The translations under genes and the position numbers were made by a program. From Tubulanus polymorphus (Eukaryota; Nemertea; Palaeonemertea; Tubulaniformes; Tubulanidae), in NCBI RefSeq assembly GCF_964204645.1, contig NC_134026.1, positions 19,300,650 to 19,364,649 on the forward strand: DNA of 64,000 nt. The letters are read 5' to 3'. How positions within the stretch are numbered: the stretch's first letter is position 1; every line of letters begins with the position of its first letter. Positions 1-26,411 of this stretch are shown one piece after another. The notes beneath the pieces are model-generated. The model saw only the letters and a program-made list of their open reading frames with translations. It was not told the origin of the DNA and did no database searches.

Positions 1-68
1 AATCAATTTAAGAGTTGAATTACCCCGATAAGCCCAGAACTGTAAAATTGTACAATGACGTATATTAC

Positions 69-16172
<16,104 letters not shown>

Positions 16173-16750
16173 TTAACCTGAGAGATACAAGAAAAATTGG
16201 CAAAATATCAACATAGCCTACCAGCATTTTCAATAAGAGCCAGGTCCCAGGTCCATCTGTCGTTTCTAAAGGACCCGCCTGTTTTCCAAACCAGCTTTCC
16301 TTTCAGGGACTGTGACATATTATGGGACCCTCCTGTTTTTTAAAGGGACCTGGCTTGTTAATTTCTTATTGAAAACACTGCATACATGTACGACGAAACC
16401 TTTTGAATTATTTTATTTTGATCAAAGGATATCATTCATCATGGTCTATCTTTTCTATACAAAATTCATAGGCCTATTAAGGTTAAAGGTAGAGCTGATA
16501 TTTATCGCTGCCACAGCTTTTTCCAGTTAACGCTATTTTGCCGACATCTCATTCTGATTGGCTTATAAACACTGAGAAGCGCAACTTTAAACAAGTTAAG
16601 GAAAATTTCAAAGTTAGAGATAGGGAAAATAGCACGAACAGGGCTCAGTTTCACGAAAAATTTCATAAGCCTTAAACCGGTTAAGTTTGAATTGTTGTCA
16701 AATATTTGAGTTTTTGTGAAGCTGGATCCAGGACAGTATTTAAACAAGGG

Positions 16751-17256
16751 ACTAATGTCTATTTCAACCTGACTTGAGAGCATTCCGGGTGGCCTAGCTC
16801 ACTAATGTTTGGTAGTACAAACCTGATAAAGGTCTTAGTAGGACCAGAAAGGACAGGTAGTCGACCTTAAACATCGTTTTTTAATCCACTTTAAACTGTA
16901 TTGAAGGATATCCAAAAAGTCTATATTGAAAGGGGTTCATGAGAGAAAAGAGACTCCATGATTTGAAAATAAACAATATGTCTCGATGCCTACCAACTGA
17001 AGTTTGGTATGTAGGCATGGAAACATATTGTTAAACTTTCAAATCATGGAGTCACTTCTCTTCATTTAACCCCTTTCAGTGAAGACTTTTTGGATATCAT
17101 TCAATACAGTTTCAAATGGATTGAAAAATGATGTTTAGGTCTACTGCCTGTCCTTTCTGGTCCTACTACTAAGACCTTTATCAGGTATGTACTACCAAAA
17201 ATGAGCGAGCTAGGCCACTTGAAATGCTCTCAAGTCAGGTTGAAATAGACATTAGT
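16751..17256. repeat. 506-bp foldback element (long near-palindrome)
   Basis: Both halves are near-complementary: ACTAATGTCTATTTCAACCT at the left end pairs with AGGTTGAAATAGACATTAGT at the right end, and the pairing continues inward (the CCTGATAAAGGTCTTAGTAG block, the GACTCCATGATTTG block) to a centre near 17000. The arms are about 230 bp with a short spacer. No protein is encoded. It lies about 600 bp upstream of the ULK4 start codon. Confidence 0.85.
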
Positions 17257-17340
17257 GCAGCTGCAGGGTCTTCCAATGGCAGGCACCTATGGCTTAAACA
17301 TGTGTTGACATAAATCAACATTAAACCAGGAATATGTCAA

Positions 17341-17526
17341 ATGGTGGCTGATTCGGGCCATACTAATAAACCAAAATGATTTGTTTTCTCGCGCAAGAAA
17401 ACCAAAAAATTTGAATTCTCACGCGAGAAAACAAAAAAAAGGGGGCGAATGGTGAAAAACGTTTTATCGTTGCTCTTAGTCTAGCCGTACAGAAAAATCT
17501 TTACTACGGCCCAAATCAGCCACCAT
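17341..17526. repeat. 186-bp inverted-repeat MITE
   Basis: The left end ATGGTGGCTGATTCGGGCC and the right end GGCCCAAATCAGCCACCAT are inverted copies with two differences. The interior holds two similar runs (TTCTCGCGCAAGAAAACC, TTCTCACGCGAGAAAAC). It is non-coding. Confidence 0.75.
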
Positions 17527-17600
17527 ACGAACAAAATCAAAATGTTGAAGATTTCATTCAATATGCTCTAATCAGATGTCGGCCTGGCGATGATCGGTAA

Positions 17601-17795
17601 GATTCAAGAATAGGGGACTAGTGGTTAGGATTAGGGTTAGGATTAGGGTTAGGGTTAGGTTTAGTTCCCTAATCATCATTAATTACTATATATACATTAC
17701 TATCATTATATATCATCATTATCAATTACTAATATTATTACTTAATTGATTACTATCACTACATATATATTGCTATAGTCCCCTATTCTTGAATC
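17601..17795. repeat. Inverted-repeat element enclosing telomere-like repeats
   Basis: Perfect 18-bp terminal inverted repeats, GATTCAAGAATAGGGGAC at 17601 and GTCCCCTATTCTTGAATC at 17778. At 17622-17664 the interior is a run of GGATTAGGGTTAG-type units, that is TTAGGG repeats with a few variants, followed by an AT-rich stretch. Confidence 0.75.
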
Positions 17796-17810
17796 GCACC
17801 CGATGATCTA

Positions 17811-18869
17811 TAGATTACAGTTTGGCCTAACAACACTGAAAAGTTCAGTTTATTTTGGTAAATAGTTCGACCTTCGTAGTAGACGATTGAAACTGTATTT
17901 TCGCACGCATCTATGAACTAAAACAATTGATAAACAGATAAATCACTGTTCAACCTTCCTCTGGTCAATTTTATTAACTTACACAAGATTTTCCACCGTG
18001 TTTAGAATATTAATTGCCGAATATGAAATATTTTGATCATTTGGAAAAGTTACACTTCCGCACATATTGAGCTAATTACCGTCAGAAACTGTCAATAGTT
18101 TTATGCTGCGGGAAAGTCCAATTAACATTTGCGGTCGGATCACAGAACGATGTAATAACCCCCAACGACTGGTTGAGGTAAAATCCTCGAAATATTTAAC
18201 CTTAATATTTTTTGCATTGTGTAACATTCTTAATCCCTGTAGCACAGCTTTTTGGATATATAGAGGTACCACAGCGAAACAAAAATGCCCATGCACAATT
18301 CTTGATAGACCATAGTAGTTTCTTAAGAATATAGAGCAATTTTAGGTAGTGGCCACCTTTTTGATATACTGTTCATTGGTGCCAAACTAGTTCATCAAGC
18401 TTGTGTGGAACATCGAGTTCCAAGGCGGCATGACTGCAAATTTTGATACAAGAACCTCAATATAAAATTTGAGCCAATGGGAAGAATCTAGTATATATAT
18501 CTCACACAGCCTTTTTAATGCTCCAAAGCTCAGTCAAGAGGATGTCCCCAAAACCAATCACTGTTACAGGATCCCCTGGGGAACACCGGCTAGGTACTAG
18601 GATATTAAGATATCCGTGCAAGATGAATAAGATACGAGAGAAATCCCACGACAGTAATTTCAGCCAATATTCCCGAGTAAAAGGTTATATATTTGAGCAA
18701 CCTTTTGACTATTGACTAATAGGCATAATCAGGCCTACTTTCACACAAGGACATATAACATCGTTGGCCCATTATTGTACAGTAGGATTTCTCTCGAATC
18801 CAGAGCTGATTCTTAAAGCTCAAAAACTCAATCCAAAAACGTACATGTATCCTCAAGATTACTAACATA
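17811..18869. other. Intergenic, no gene recognised
   Basis: Between ULK4 and NHP2, whose 5' and 3' ends face this interval. Only short frames occur on both strands, without splice context or family resemblance. The part nearest NHP2 is probably its 3' UTR flank. Confidence 0.4.
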
Positions 18870-18875
18870 TTTATT
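18870..18875 (-). terminator. NHP2: Candidate poly(A) signal for NHP2
   Basis: AATAAA on the minus strand (TTTATT on the plus strand), about 75 bases after the NHP2 stop codon. Position and sequence fit; no transcript evidence is available. Confidence 0.5.
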
Positions 18876-18949
18876 TATAAATGCATTTTATCAACACATA
18901 ATGTACTATTTACATCTCATGATAATCATGTCAATTTCAGAATTGGAAT

Positions 18950-21161
18950 TCAAGACACTGGCATAGGCAAACTTTTCATCTCTTCATTCACCTCGTCGAA
19001 CAAATCCTGGTATTCCGCATTTGGTTTTATGAGCAGCATACAAGTCGGTCGCTTCGATCCACTCGCCGCGCCCAGTGCCTGCAATGAATAAACATAAACG
19101 ACCGGGATAACAGAAGTCCGGATTTATAAGCAGGTTTGATTGTAGCGGCTATTAGCAAGATTCACATCGCAACAACCAGCAATTGTCTTTATCATTCTTT
19201 TATTGCGTATGCATTAAATCTAAATTTTTCATCACGCCCTCTTATAATATTGTATGCTAGCCCGTTCCTTCAATCCATAACGGAAAGCAACTGAGATACC
19301 GACCACAGCACCATCCCCGACCCTCAGCTTTAAAACCGCTGGACTGCCTTGGAATCAACCCTTGCATATTAGCCCCAGCAGGGGAAGTTTCATGGCAGTA
19401 TGGATCTCATCATCGAGGAAGGTACCAGTATGGGCCGGAATAACACTTACTTCTCTTGACGGGGTGAAACAATATGAAATGCTGGCTTCTTCACAAACCA
19501 CCGGCATATGACTGATCACATCAATTGGATTTGTATCTCCCGCCATCACAACAATACTAAAAAGAAACAAAAACTCACTAAGCGTCAAGATAAGTGTGAA
19601 ATGTGAGAATTGACAAAATGCAAAAAAAATACTCAGAAAATTTGGATTGCTTGAGTAGGGGAAGTTCTGTATAACTTGAATATTTTACTCTTGTGCAGAT
19701 TGGCTCGAACAAGACCAGACAAGAAAGACAGAGAGATTTGATCTGTACGATCTAATTTCTCTTCACTTTCGATTGATACTAACCCTTTTTCGCCTTTTCT
19801 AATCTGCTTCTGAACATCCTTTACTCCCTTTCTCAATAGGTGCTTGCTACTGGTCTGCGCTGCAATGATATAAGAGACATTACTTTGAATTATTTTTATC
19901 CCTCAGTGGAACAAGCGCCATTCGAGTCTTATGAACTGAAATTGTTAATTTTTTCCATATTGGTAAAGACCGTCCTGAAGGCAGACTCTATCTTTAAGAT
20001 AAAAGTACCGGTACTAAAAGTTGAAAGCTTTTTTAAGCTAGAAACTGAGTTAAGAGGAACCATTTAAATTGATTATAGGTTTCACCCTTGTGATTTTATG
20101 TAGTAAAGCGCCGCAACCGTCTGATAATGATCATTACCAGCCAATTGTCTATCGGAACTTAATAGCGGATAAATAAACAATATAAACACAAGGTATATCT
20201 CCCCCTGTGATACTTTGAATTTATTTGTGGTTCATATTTAGCGCCATTCTCGCAAGATTATCAGCAACCCGGAAGTAAAATCCAAGTTCATACACAACCC
20301 CTGTGGTTTTTTATTAGTTCAGAATAAAATATCAAAAAATAGGGTGCTTTTAAGTGTACATTGAGATATATAAACATCACACATTTAGAATGATACTGAT
20401 CCTTTGCAGCCAAATTGTATTGGAATTTAATAGCAGATAAACAAACAAATACAAGGTATTTCTTTTGAATTCATTTCGTTTATAAATATTTAGCGCCATT
20501 CTCGCGAGATTTATCTACTACGCGGAAGTAAAATCCAAGCCCAGGCAACTAAAACCCTGTGCAAAAGGCCTTCGTTTCTCTAGAAATGACTTTCAACATT
20601 TACATTGATTACGCTACGATCCCTCGATCATCTCGGTAATAAGAAGGAGGACCACGATAACACTAATTCTACGATTTTAATAACTGAAATAGGATAAGCC
20701 AAAGTACTACAGTGAAAGGATGTGAGGTAAAAGTGCAGATCCGCACCTCTCGTGATTGACGCAATCTGCTGAATGACAGAATCCAGGCTAAAATCTTTCT
20801 ACTCCTTTTAGTGAAGATATGTTAAAATTAGCCAATGGCGATGTACTGAATTGCTGATGACATTTTGAATCTGAAACAATGATATTTCATGTAATTGATT
20901 GAACCGTTTACACGGAGAGGTGCAGATCTGCACTTTTACCGGATGTGATTATGATTCCTGTGAAACATAAATGTAAGACAAATGAAAAAGATTACCCTTT
21001 TTAGTCAATTTGTAAAGCTTTTTGGTTAGTTTCCGGGAGGCGAGCGGATTGCTTATGACGCTCACAAACTTCAGTAATTCATCGTAACTAGGACCTGTCT
21101 GCTCTTCTCCATCACCGGCACCTTCGGATTTTCTCTTCTCTTTCTTCTCCTTTTTACCCAT
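18950..21161 (-). CDS. NHP2: NHP2, H/ACA snoRNP core protein
   Basis: NHP2 is an L7Ae/NHP2-family RNA-binding protein. With dyskerin, NOP10 and GAR1 it forms H/ACA RNPs, which pseudouridylate rRNA and stabilise telomerase RNA in nucleoli and Cajal bodies. Exons: 21161-20996, 19859-19784, 19556-19451 and 19078-18950 (stop included), giving 158 residues against 153 in human. The basic N-terminus (MGKKEKKEKRKSEG) leads into SNPLASRKLTKKLYK. The RNA-binding core has RKGVKDVQKQIRKGEKG, then MAGDTNPIDVISHMPVVCEE, then LGAASGSKRPTCMLLIKP, and it ends KSLPMPVS, all in the family order. Splice phases agree at all three introns. Intron 1 (1.1 kb) holds a MITE and a tandem duplication. The start is the only ATG in frame ahead of the conserved region with a lysine-rich head typical of the family. 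Confidence 0.96.
20141..20563. repeat. Diverged direct duplication in NHP2 intron 1
   Basis: Two copies of about 160 bp, at 20141-20303 and 20409-20563, share the blocks TTTAGCGCCATTCTCGC and GGAAGTAAAATCCAAG. The second copy carries an exact TCTCGCGAGA palindrome at 20500-20509; the first has TCTCGCAAGA at 20248-20257. TCTCGCGAGA is a known animal promoter element, bound by BANP in vertebrates. Function here is unproven. Confidence 0.65.
20726..20940. repeat. 215-bp inverted-repeat MITE in NHP2 intron 1
   Basis: The ends GGTAAAAGTGCAGATCCGCA and GTGCAGATCTGCACTTTTACC (given in part) are inverted copies continuing into GAGAGGTGC/GCACCTCTC. The right end contains the perfect palindrome GTGCAGATCTGCAC. 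It is non-coding. Confidence 0.8.
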
Positions 21162-21513
21162 GATTCGAGGACAGCGGCGGTCAGGGAATGACACTAAAAA
21201 AACAACGAGGCAACCAAAACAACACGCAGCACACGTGCCAATAAAATTCACGAACGCGGAAGTACTAAACGATCCGCGTATTTCCCTAATTCGCGGTATC
21301 GACACGGCATCGGAGTCGGACTCAACACATTGGAAATCCGGGCGCGGACCCGGCACAGGGGCTCGTATGTAGATTAATCGGAAAACGATTATCTATCCAT
21401 CCAGGGTCTATAATATATTTAGATAACATTTTATATACATTAGACCTGGATTACCAGATCATCGTTTTACATTAATGTATATACATTGGACACTGGATTA
21501 ACAGATAAAATAT
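21162..21513. promoter_or_regulatory. NHP2 5' flank, GC-richer, promoter region
   Basis: Directly upstream of the NHP2 ATG the composition is clearly richer in CpG (e.g. CGCGGAAG, GGGCGCGGACCCGG) than the surrounding AT-rich DNA. From 21350 it contains a piece (CACAGGGGCTCGTAT) matching the ends of the repeat element at 56381-57789. No TATA box at a fixed distance was identified. Confidence 0.4.
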
Positions 21514-21551
21514 CTCCATCCAGAAAAACGGATCCGTTTTTCTGGATGGAG
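21514..21551. repeat. Perfect 38-bp palindrome
   Basis: CTCCATCCAGAAAAACGGA is followed at once by its exact reverse complement, with no spacer. It sits about 350 bp upstream of the NHP2 start and next to decayed ends of the 'CACAGGGGCTCGTAT' repeat family. Confidence 0.9.
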
Positions 21552-22640
21552 CCCGGCCCTGGCTAGTTAGTTACCTAATCGTTGGTGGTAAGCTTTTTAT
21601 AATCGGATAGGCTTATACCAACCGGATGTGGTTTGTGAGAATATCCGATCGTGAAACTAAACCACAGTTAGGTTACTCACTAGGCCCTGGCCCGCGCGCG
21701 CCATGAATCGAGCATCTGCGCGGCGCCATGCCAAGACGGAGTTTAACACGCTTCTCGAACCACTCTAGTTCGTTGACTTATCGTTGTGGTGAGTTTTTCG
21801 GATTGGCTTATGGGCCGTGGTTCAGCGTGAAAATCGAAAGGAGGGGAAACGAAACTGTGAGACAGATTACTGACTGGCTGGCCTCTGTATTCAGACTATC
21901 TACTGACATAGAACCACAACGGTCACAAACTATAGCGGTAGCCTTTAAATGCCTTTATTTCTTTCTGCAGGAAAGATACAACTGCGTCTTCCCCCAGCCC
22001 ACCACATGCCCCCCGCCGAACATCGGTGCCGAATTGCAAAAACTGTCCCGAGATTTCAAATCCAGGTGTCAATTTCTATTTTTCGATTTAAAAAAGTTGT
22101 TCTATTTATGTACGTCTTTGTTTTCAATAATTCGTAACAAAAGTATTTTTTTCATTTCTCCCATCACTTGAATCGAATTCATCACAATTGTCACTCCAAT
22201 TTGATTTTTTTTCTGCAGTCCTTATGAGGTTTTATATGGAAAAACCCTAATAATAAAAGCATTTTCATTTTTTTTATTTTTCAGTTCCCTTCACTTTCAA
22301 AGCGTCTATAATGATAAAAAATTTAATTTTCACCATTCACCTTCCAACTTTTTGTTTAAAGAACATTCACCTTCCAACTTTTTGTTTAAAGAAAAGTACT
22401 CCAAGTAATTAAAAAAGGCTTTAAGTTGAATGAAATGGCATTGTATTGGTTCAGGTGGTCCCGAATATTAAAAACAGACAGAAAGAAACAAAAGACAGGA
22501 ATATCTTTCTTTATTGGAACATTGCAGTGACGAAAAACGTTATTCGATAGTGGCTAGTGAAACGTGGACCTATATCTATTTTTGGAGTGTGGAAAAGCCT
22601 TAAAACCACTCTATGTTTGAGCCCGAAGTAAATGCTGGTT
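21552..22640. other. Intergenic; possible small unassigned exon(s) on plus strand
   Basis: A CpG-rich start-like segment at 21690-21800 contains ATG codons at 21702 and 21728, and a 147-codon frame opens at 21728. A segment at 21971-22071 is bounded by a good acceptor (TTTCTTTCTGCAG) and a GT, as an exon would be. I do not recognise the product in any frame. It could be the first exons of a transcript divergent from NHP2, a 5' UTR, or chance. A 30-bp direct repeat pair lies at 22335-22393. Confidence 0.25.
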
Positions 22641-22649
22641 ACGGCGAAG

Positions 22650-23300
22650 GTGCGAAGAAGAAAATGAACCGAGCACTGGAGATAACTGCTTCGAGAGAAA
22701 TTTAGATAACGGGGAAAGGAGAATTACAGTTGGAGACTAAAGGGCGCAGTGGAACTTTATGAATTTTAGGCAGTTCATGAATATATATAGGGTAAAGAGG
22801 GAAGACGTGAATGGAACTTATTCAAAGTTTCTTTAGATAAGGGGAAACGTTTAATTATATTCGAAAGACTTCCATTAAAAAATATCTTGCATACGAGGAA
22901 GAGGATTCGATTTAAGTTTATAAACACCAGGATTGTCCAACAGAGATTGCATTTTAACATTATAATCGTCCAGATCGAAAATCACAATTTTTTCACCTTT
23001 ATCAGCCTCAGATATTTTGATAATTTTTAACTTTCGCATTCGAGGGCTAGGCGAAATCGACGAGGTAGATATTCAAAGGGGTTCCTGTTGAGTTGATCGC
23101 AAATAGCCTGTTGATACAAGAATACAAGGTTATAGTCCAGACTGTTCGGAGATGATGTACGATATTCCAATTGGGTGACAAAGTCTAAAACGTGTTTATC
23201 TTAATGGGGGATGAGAAAAATTCAAAATTCAAACCGTAGCCGAGAAGTTGACATTGAGTGAAAGAACGTGGTTGAGGACAAATTGACCTGCCGGGGGAGG
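22650..23300 (-). mobile_element. Penelope-like element reverse transcriptase fragment, decayed
   Basis: The minus strand, read across several frames, gives hallmarks of Penelope-like reverse transcriptases: SEADKGEKIVIFDLDDY followed by KMQSLLDNPGVYKLK (the ADKG...DY...KM block), then HELPKIHKVPLRPLVSN (the 'LPKIHK..PLRPIVS' block). Upstream, FVTQLEYRTSSPNS-like and FLYQQAICDQLN-like pieces appear in another frame. Frameshifts and stops break it up; nothing intact remains. It is not the missing polymerase of the endonuclease element at 25961-27183, since it lies downstream of that ORF in its own orientation. Confidence 0.75.
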
Positions 23301-23400
23301 ATGGTTAAAATGCGCTGGGAGAGTCATCCGTACACCAGCCGAAAACTGTGCTGCGCACTTTGCGTCCACATTATTCGGCTCGTGTGCGGGGCCTTAAACT

Positions 23401-23518
23401 ACAGGACCCAGTTCCACAGTTGTGAGTTTTAGAGTTAGCTCTGAGTTAAAGTTAGTTCATTTTCAATGAGTTAACTCAGGGTCACATCTTAACTCAGAAC
23501 TGTGTAACTGTACCCTGT
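23401..23518. repeat. 118-bp inverted-repeat MITE (ACAGG...CCTGT)
   Basis: The two halves are imperfect reverse complements: ACAGGACCCAGTTCCACAG at the left and CTGTGTAACTGTACCCTGT at the right, with GAGTTAACTCA-type blocks inside. Immediately upstream (23335-23395) is a dispersed segment, ACTGTGCTGCGCACTTTGCG, also seen at 48670-48725. Confidence 0.7.
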
Positions 23519-24199
23519 ACTATACAAATGGTCGCCTTAATGTCAATTTCAAGTTTTACAATTTCACATTGAAACAAAAGGAACAAAACAATACTAACGC
23601 AGCAATGAGCAGGCCAAATGTTCCACCGAAATCAGAAATTTAGTACATTGTAATGTAATGTGATAATGAAACATTGTCGTCTAAAAACATCTGACATTCT
23701 CTTAACAGGCTTTTGGATTATAAAATCGCTCGATTTACTGTGCCATGGGCCGTAACTCTTTTGACTGTCACTCAACATCATCATGATGCATCAACAGATT
23801 CCGATGAAATCCCAAACAACCATAATTTTGAATACTGATATCTTACTTCTCACTTACTAACAACAGAAAATGAGTACCGGTATTCATTTTTCTGAGACAA
23901 CTGATATATAGAATATATCCTGATATATGGAAGGTATCATTTTGAGCAATTTAAGGGAGCTGATCCATAAGACGAGCGCTCAGGACACGGCCTTAAACGT
24001 CGATTATGAAACTACTTTTGAAATTTTGCTACCGAGGAAACGTGGCAAAATATCTTCAGTAATGATTGGCAATCGATAAAACAGAAATTGTGCTTGAGTG
24101 TGCATAGCTGTTTCTGGAAAAGTGAAAAGTGGCGGAATAAAAAAATGTCGGTAAACACGGTGTATTTGAATTATCACGCTAAAGATGTATATAAGAAAT

Positions 24200-24999
24200 C
24201 TACGGAAGCGATAAAGGGCCTCGAGATGTCGCGTTGAAACTCGACAAGTCGCCATATTTATGTCGATATATCGCGATATATCGCGTCCAGTCGACATGAA
24301 TATGTCGACATATCGTGACGTTTTCACGACAAATTTCGCTTTTTCGCCCATTTTCCACGGGACAAGCCATCATTTGAAGACATGTCTAAATGTAAGATGA
24401 GGACACCAGTGATATGACGACTGAGTTTCAAGTCGTCATGAATATATCTACATATCTACGGAAGGGACGTTTTCACGACAAATTTCGCTTTTTTGCTCAT
24501 TTTCCACGGGGCAAGCCGTCATTTGAAGACATGTCTAAATGTAAGATGAGGACGCCAGTAATATGACGACTGAGTTTCAAGTCGTCATGAATATGTCGAC
24601 TTGTCGCGAGGAAAATGGTCGAGAAAACGAAATATGTCGTCAAAACGTCACGATATATCGACATATTCATGTCGACTTGACGCGATATATCGCGGTATGT
24701 CGACATAAATATGGCGACTTGTCGAGTTGGAACGCGACATCTCGAGGCCCCTTATCGCTTACTTGAAACTCAGTCGTCATATTACTGGCGTCCTCATCTT
24801 ACATTTAGACATGTCTTCAAATGACGGCTTGTCCCGTGGAAAATGGGCAAAAAAGCGAAATTTGTCGTGAAAACGTCACGATATGTCGACATATTCATGT
24901 CGACTTGACGCGATATATCGCGATATATCGACATAAATATGGCGACTTGCCGAGTTTGAACGCGACATCTCGAGGCCCTTTATCGCTTCCGTACTGTAG
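24200..24999. repeat. 800-bp compound foldback element
   Basis: The outer ends are inverted copies: TACGGAAGCGATAAAGGGCC at the left and GGCCCTTTATCGCTTCCGTA at the right. Inside are at least four arms in alternating orientation built from shared modules: a TCGATATATCGCGATATATC palindrome block, TCGACATGAATATGTCGA, AAACGTCACGATAT, CATTTGAAGACATGTC and TATGACGACTGAGTTTCAAG. The second module cluster is repeated directly (24285-24433 and 24434-24580), then inverted (24761 onward). No protein-like frame is found. Confidence 0.85.
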
Positions 25000-25948
25000 A
25001 AACTAAGAAATAGTTTATATAAAACATTATATATAAATATAATTTACATAAATATAAATATTTAATAAGCTTTTGTTTTCTGTAATTCTTAATGATCAAA
25101 TGCATAATTTTAATATAACTATAATCCAGTTTGAATGAGAGGATACCTACATAATGTAATCATTCAGAGCAAAGTGGTTTTCCATTAGTCCTCAGAAACA
25201 GTTTTGAATTTTCCAGATTTTTTAGATTGTGACAAATGTTATTCCAAAGTTAAGACAAAAGTCAGTGCCCTTTTTGGACTCGTGCCACGTGTATCAATGG
25301 TGCCCTTTTAAGATGTTACAAGCCCTTCTAAATGAGCTTTTGCATCCACCCCTGCAATATAAGATCTTTTGTTTGCAATATTGGTTAGTATGAATATCAC
25401 GCCAATCGTTGATACGGGTCCCCCCACAACCGTGCTATAGGTACTCAACTCAGACTTAAAAGTGCCGGCCGTGTTCCTCTCCCCCGACGTCGGTGTAAAT
25501 ATTAACTTTTAGCCCAGGCACTAAGTTTCAAAAACACTCGAGAAATATAATTTCGCTTACCTCAAAGTCCAAATTTTCAATGAAGAAAGATAACATTCTG
25601 AATTTAATTTTGGCGGATTTTTAAACCCTGGTAACATGGGCCGGGCCAAGATATTGCGTTAACGTGCTTATAAAATACATGCTATTAGGATGGTTCTTTA
25701 AAATATCTATCATTCAAAAAATATTGCGGATAAACGGAAAATATTTTGACCTACCTATACATTATTGGGTATGGCCTTTCCGATTAATAAAGCAACAATG
25801 AAAAATTACAACAATGCTATCCAGCCAAAATTTTACTTTTTATTCAATATAATTGCATTGGTTGAACATTAATGAGCATATCACTTTTTCATTGTTGTCG
25901 CTTTCATGGTTTTTTCACCGTTCGTTTCTTTCATTAATACGAAAAAGT
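25000..25948. other. Intergenic, AT-rich, nothing recognised
   Basis: Between the compound foldback and the endonuclease element. I see no conserved frame, no inverted repeat with sharp ends and no tRNA-like region. Confidence 0.4.
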
Positions 25949-26056
25949 GATCTTCATGATCACGATAGGTAAAACACAATATCCGTGTTGACGCGATGAG
26001 GAGAGAATCCCACAATGATAATAAAAAGTCCGAAAATGAAACTTTGAGATAGTAGT

Positions 26057-26102
26057 TTATTCAACGTTTCGACTATATCCTAATAGTCATCTTCAGGAAT
26101 AA
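26057..26102 (-). ncRNA. Hammerhead ribozyme motif, left arm
   Basis: Reading the minus strand: stem I strand TTATTC, core CTGAAGA, one extra T, a stem II hairpin GACTAT/ATAGTC with a 6-nt loop, then GAAAC, the self-complementary ACGT, a T as cleavage-site H, and the stem I partner GAATAA. Stem III is only the ACGT palindrome with no loop, the short type known from Penelope-like elements and thought to act as a dimer. It has the same sense as the endonuclease ORF. Activity is not shown. Confidence 0.75.
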
Positions 26103-26411
26103 TGAGATACTACAGAAATTATGAGATATATATACAATCCAGAGACAAAGAGACTAATTCAAGTAATCAGAGATGATACAAACTAAAGGAAAATTAACGT
26201 AGAAACAGTTACACGCTAAAATAGATTAAAGGGAAGCAAACTAAGGGGTGATTATAAACAACAGTAGTGAGTATAAATATAAATGAAACTTAAAGTCAGT
26301 AGTAAAAAGAAAGACAAACTAAGGGGCACTTAAATTAAAACAAAGGTGAATACAAGTTAAGTCAGAGACGAAATTGATGAGAGAACAAATAACAAATAAT
26401 CAAAGGGGAAA

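Noticed and set aside
17622-17664. Proximity to a chromosome end
   Set aside because: The telomere-like run is short, imperfect, bounded by inverted repeats and surrounded by ordinary genes.
20849-20880. C/D snoRNA-like boxes (GCTGATGA, CTGA) in NHP2 intron 1
   Set aside because: They are on the strand opposite to NHP2, the spacing is wrong and there is no terminal stem; they fall inside a MITE.
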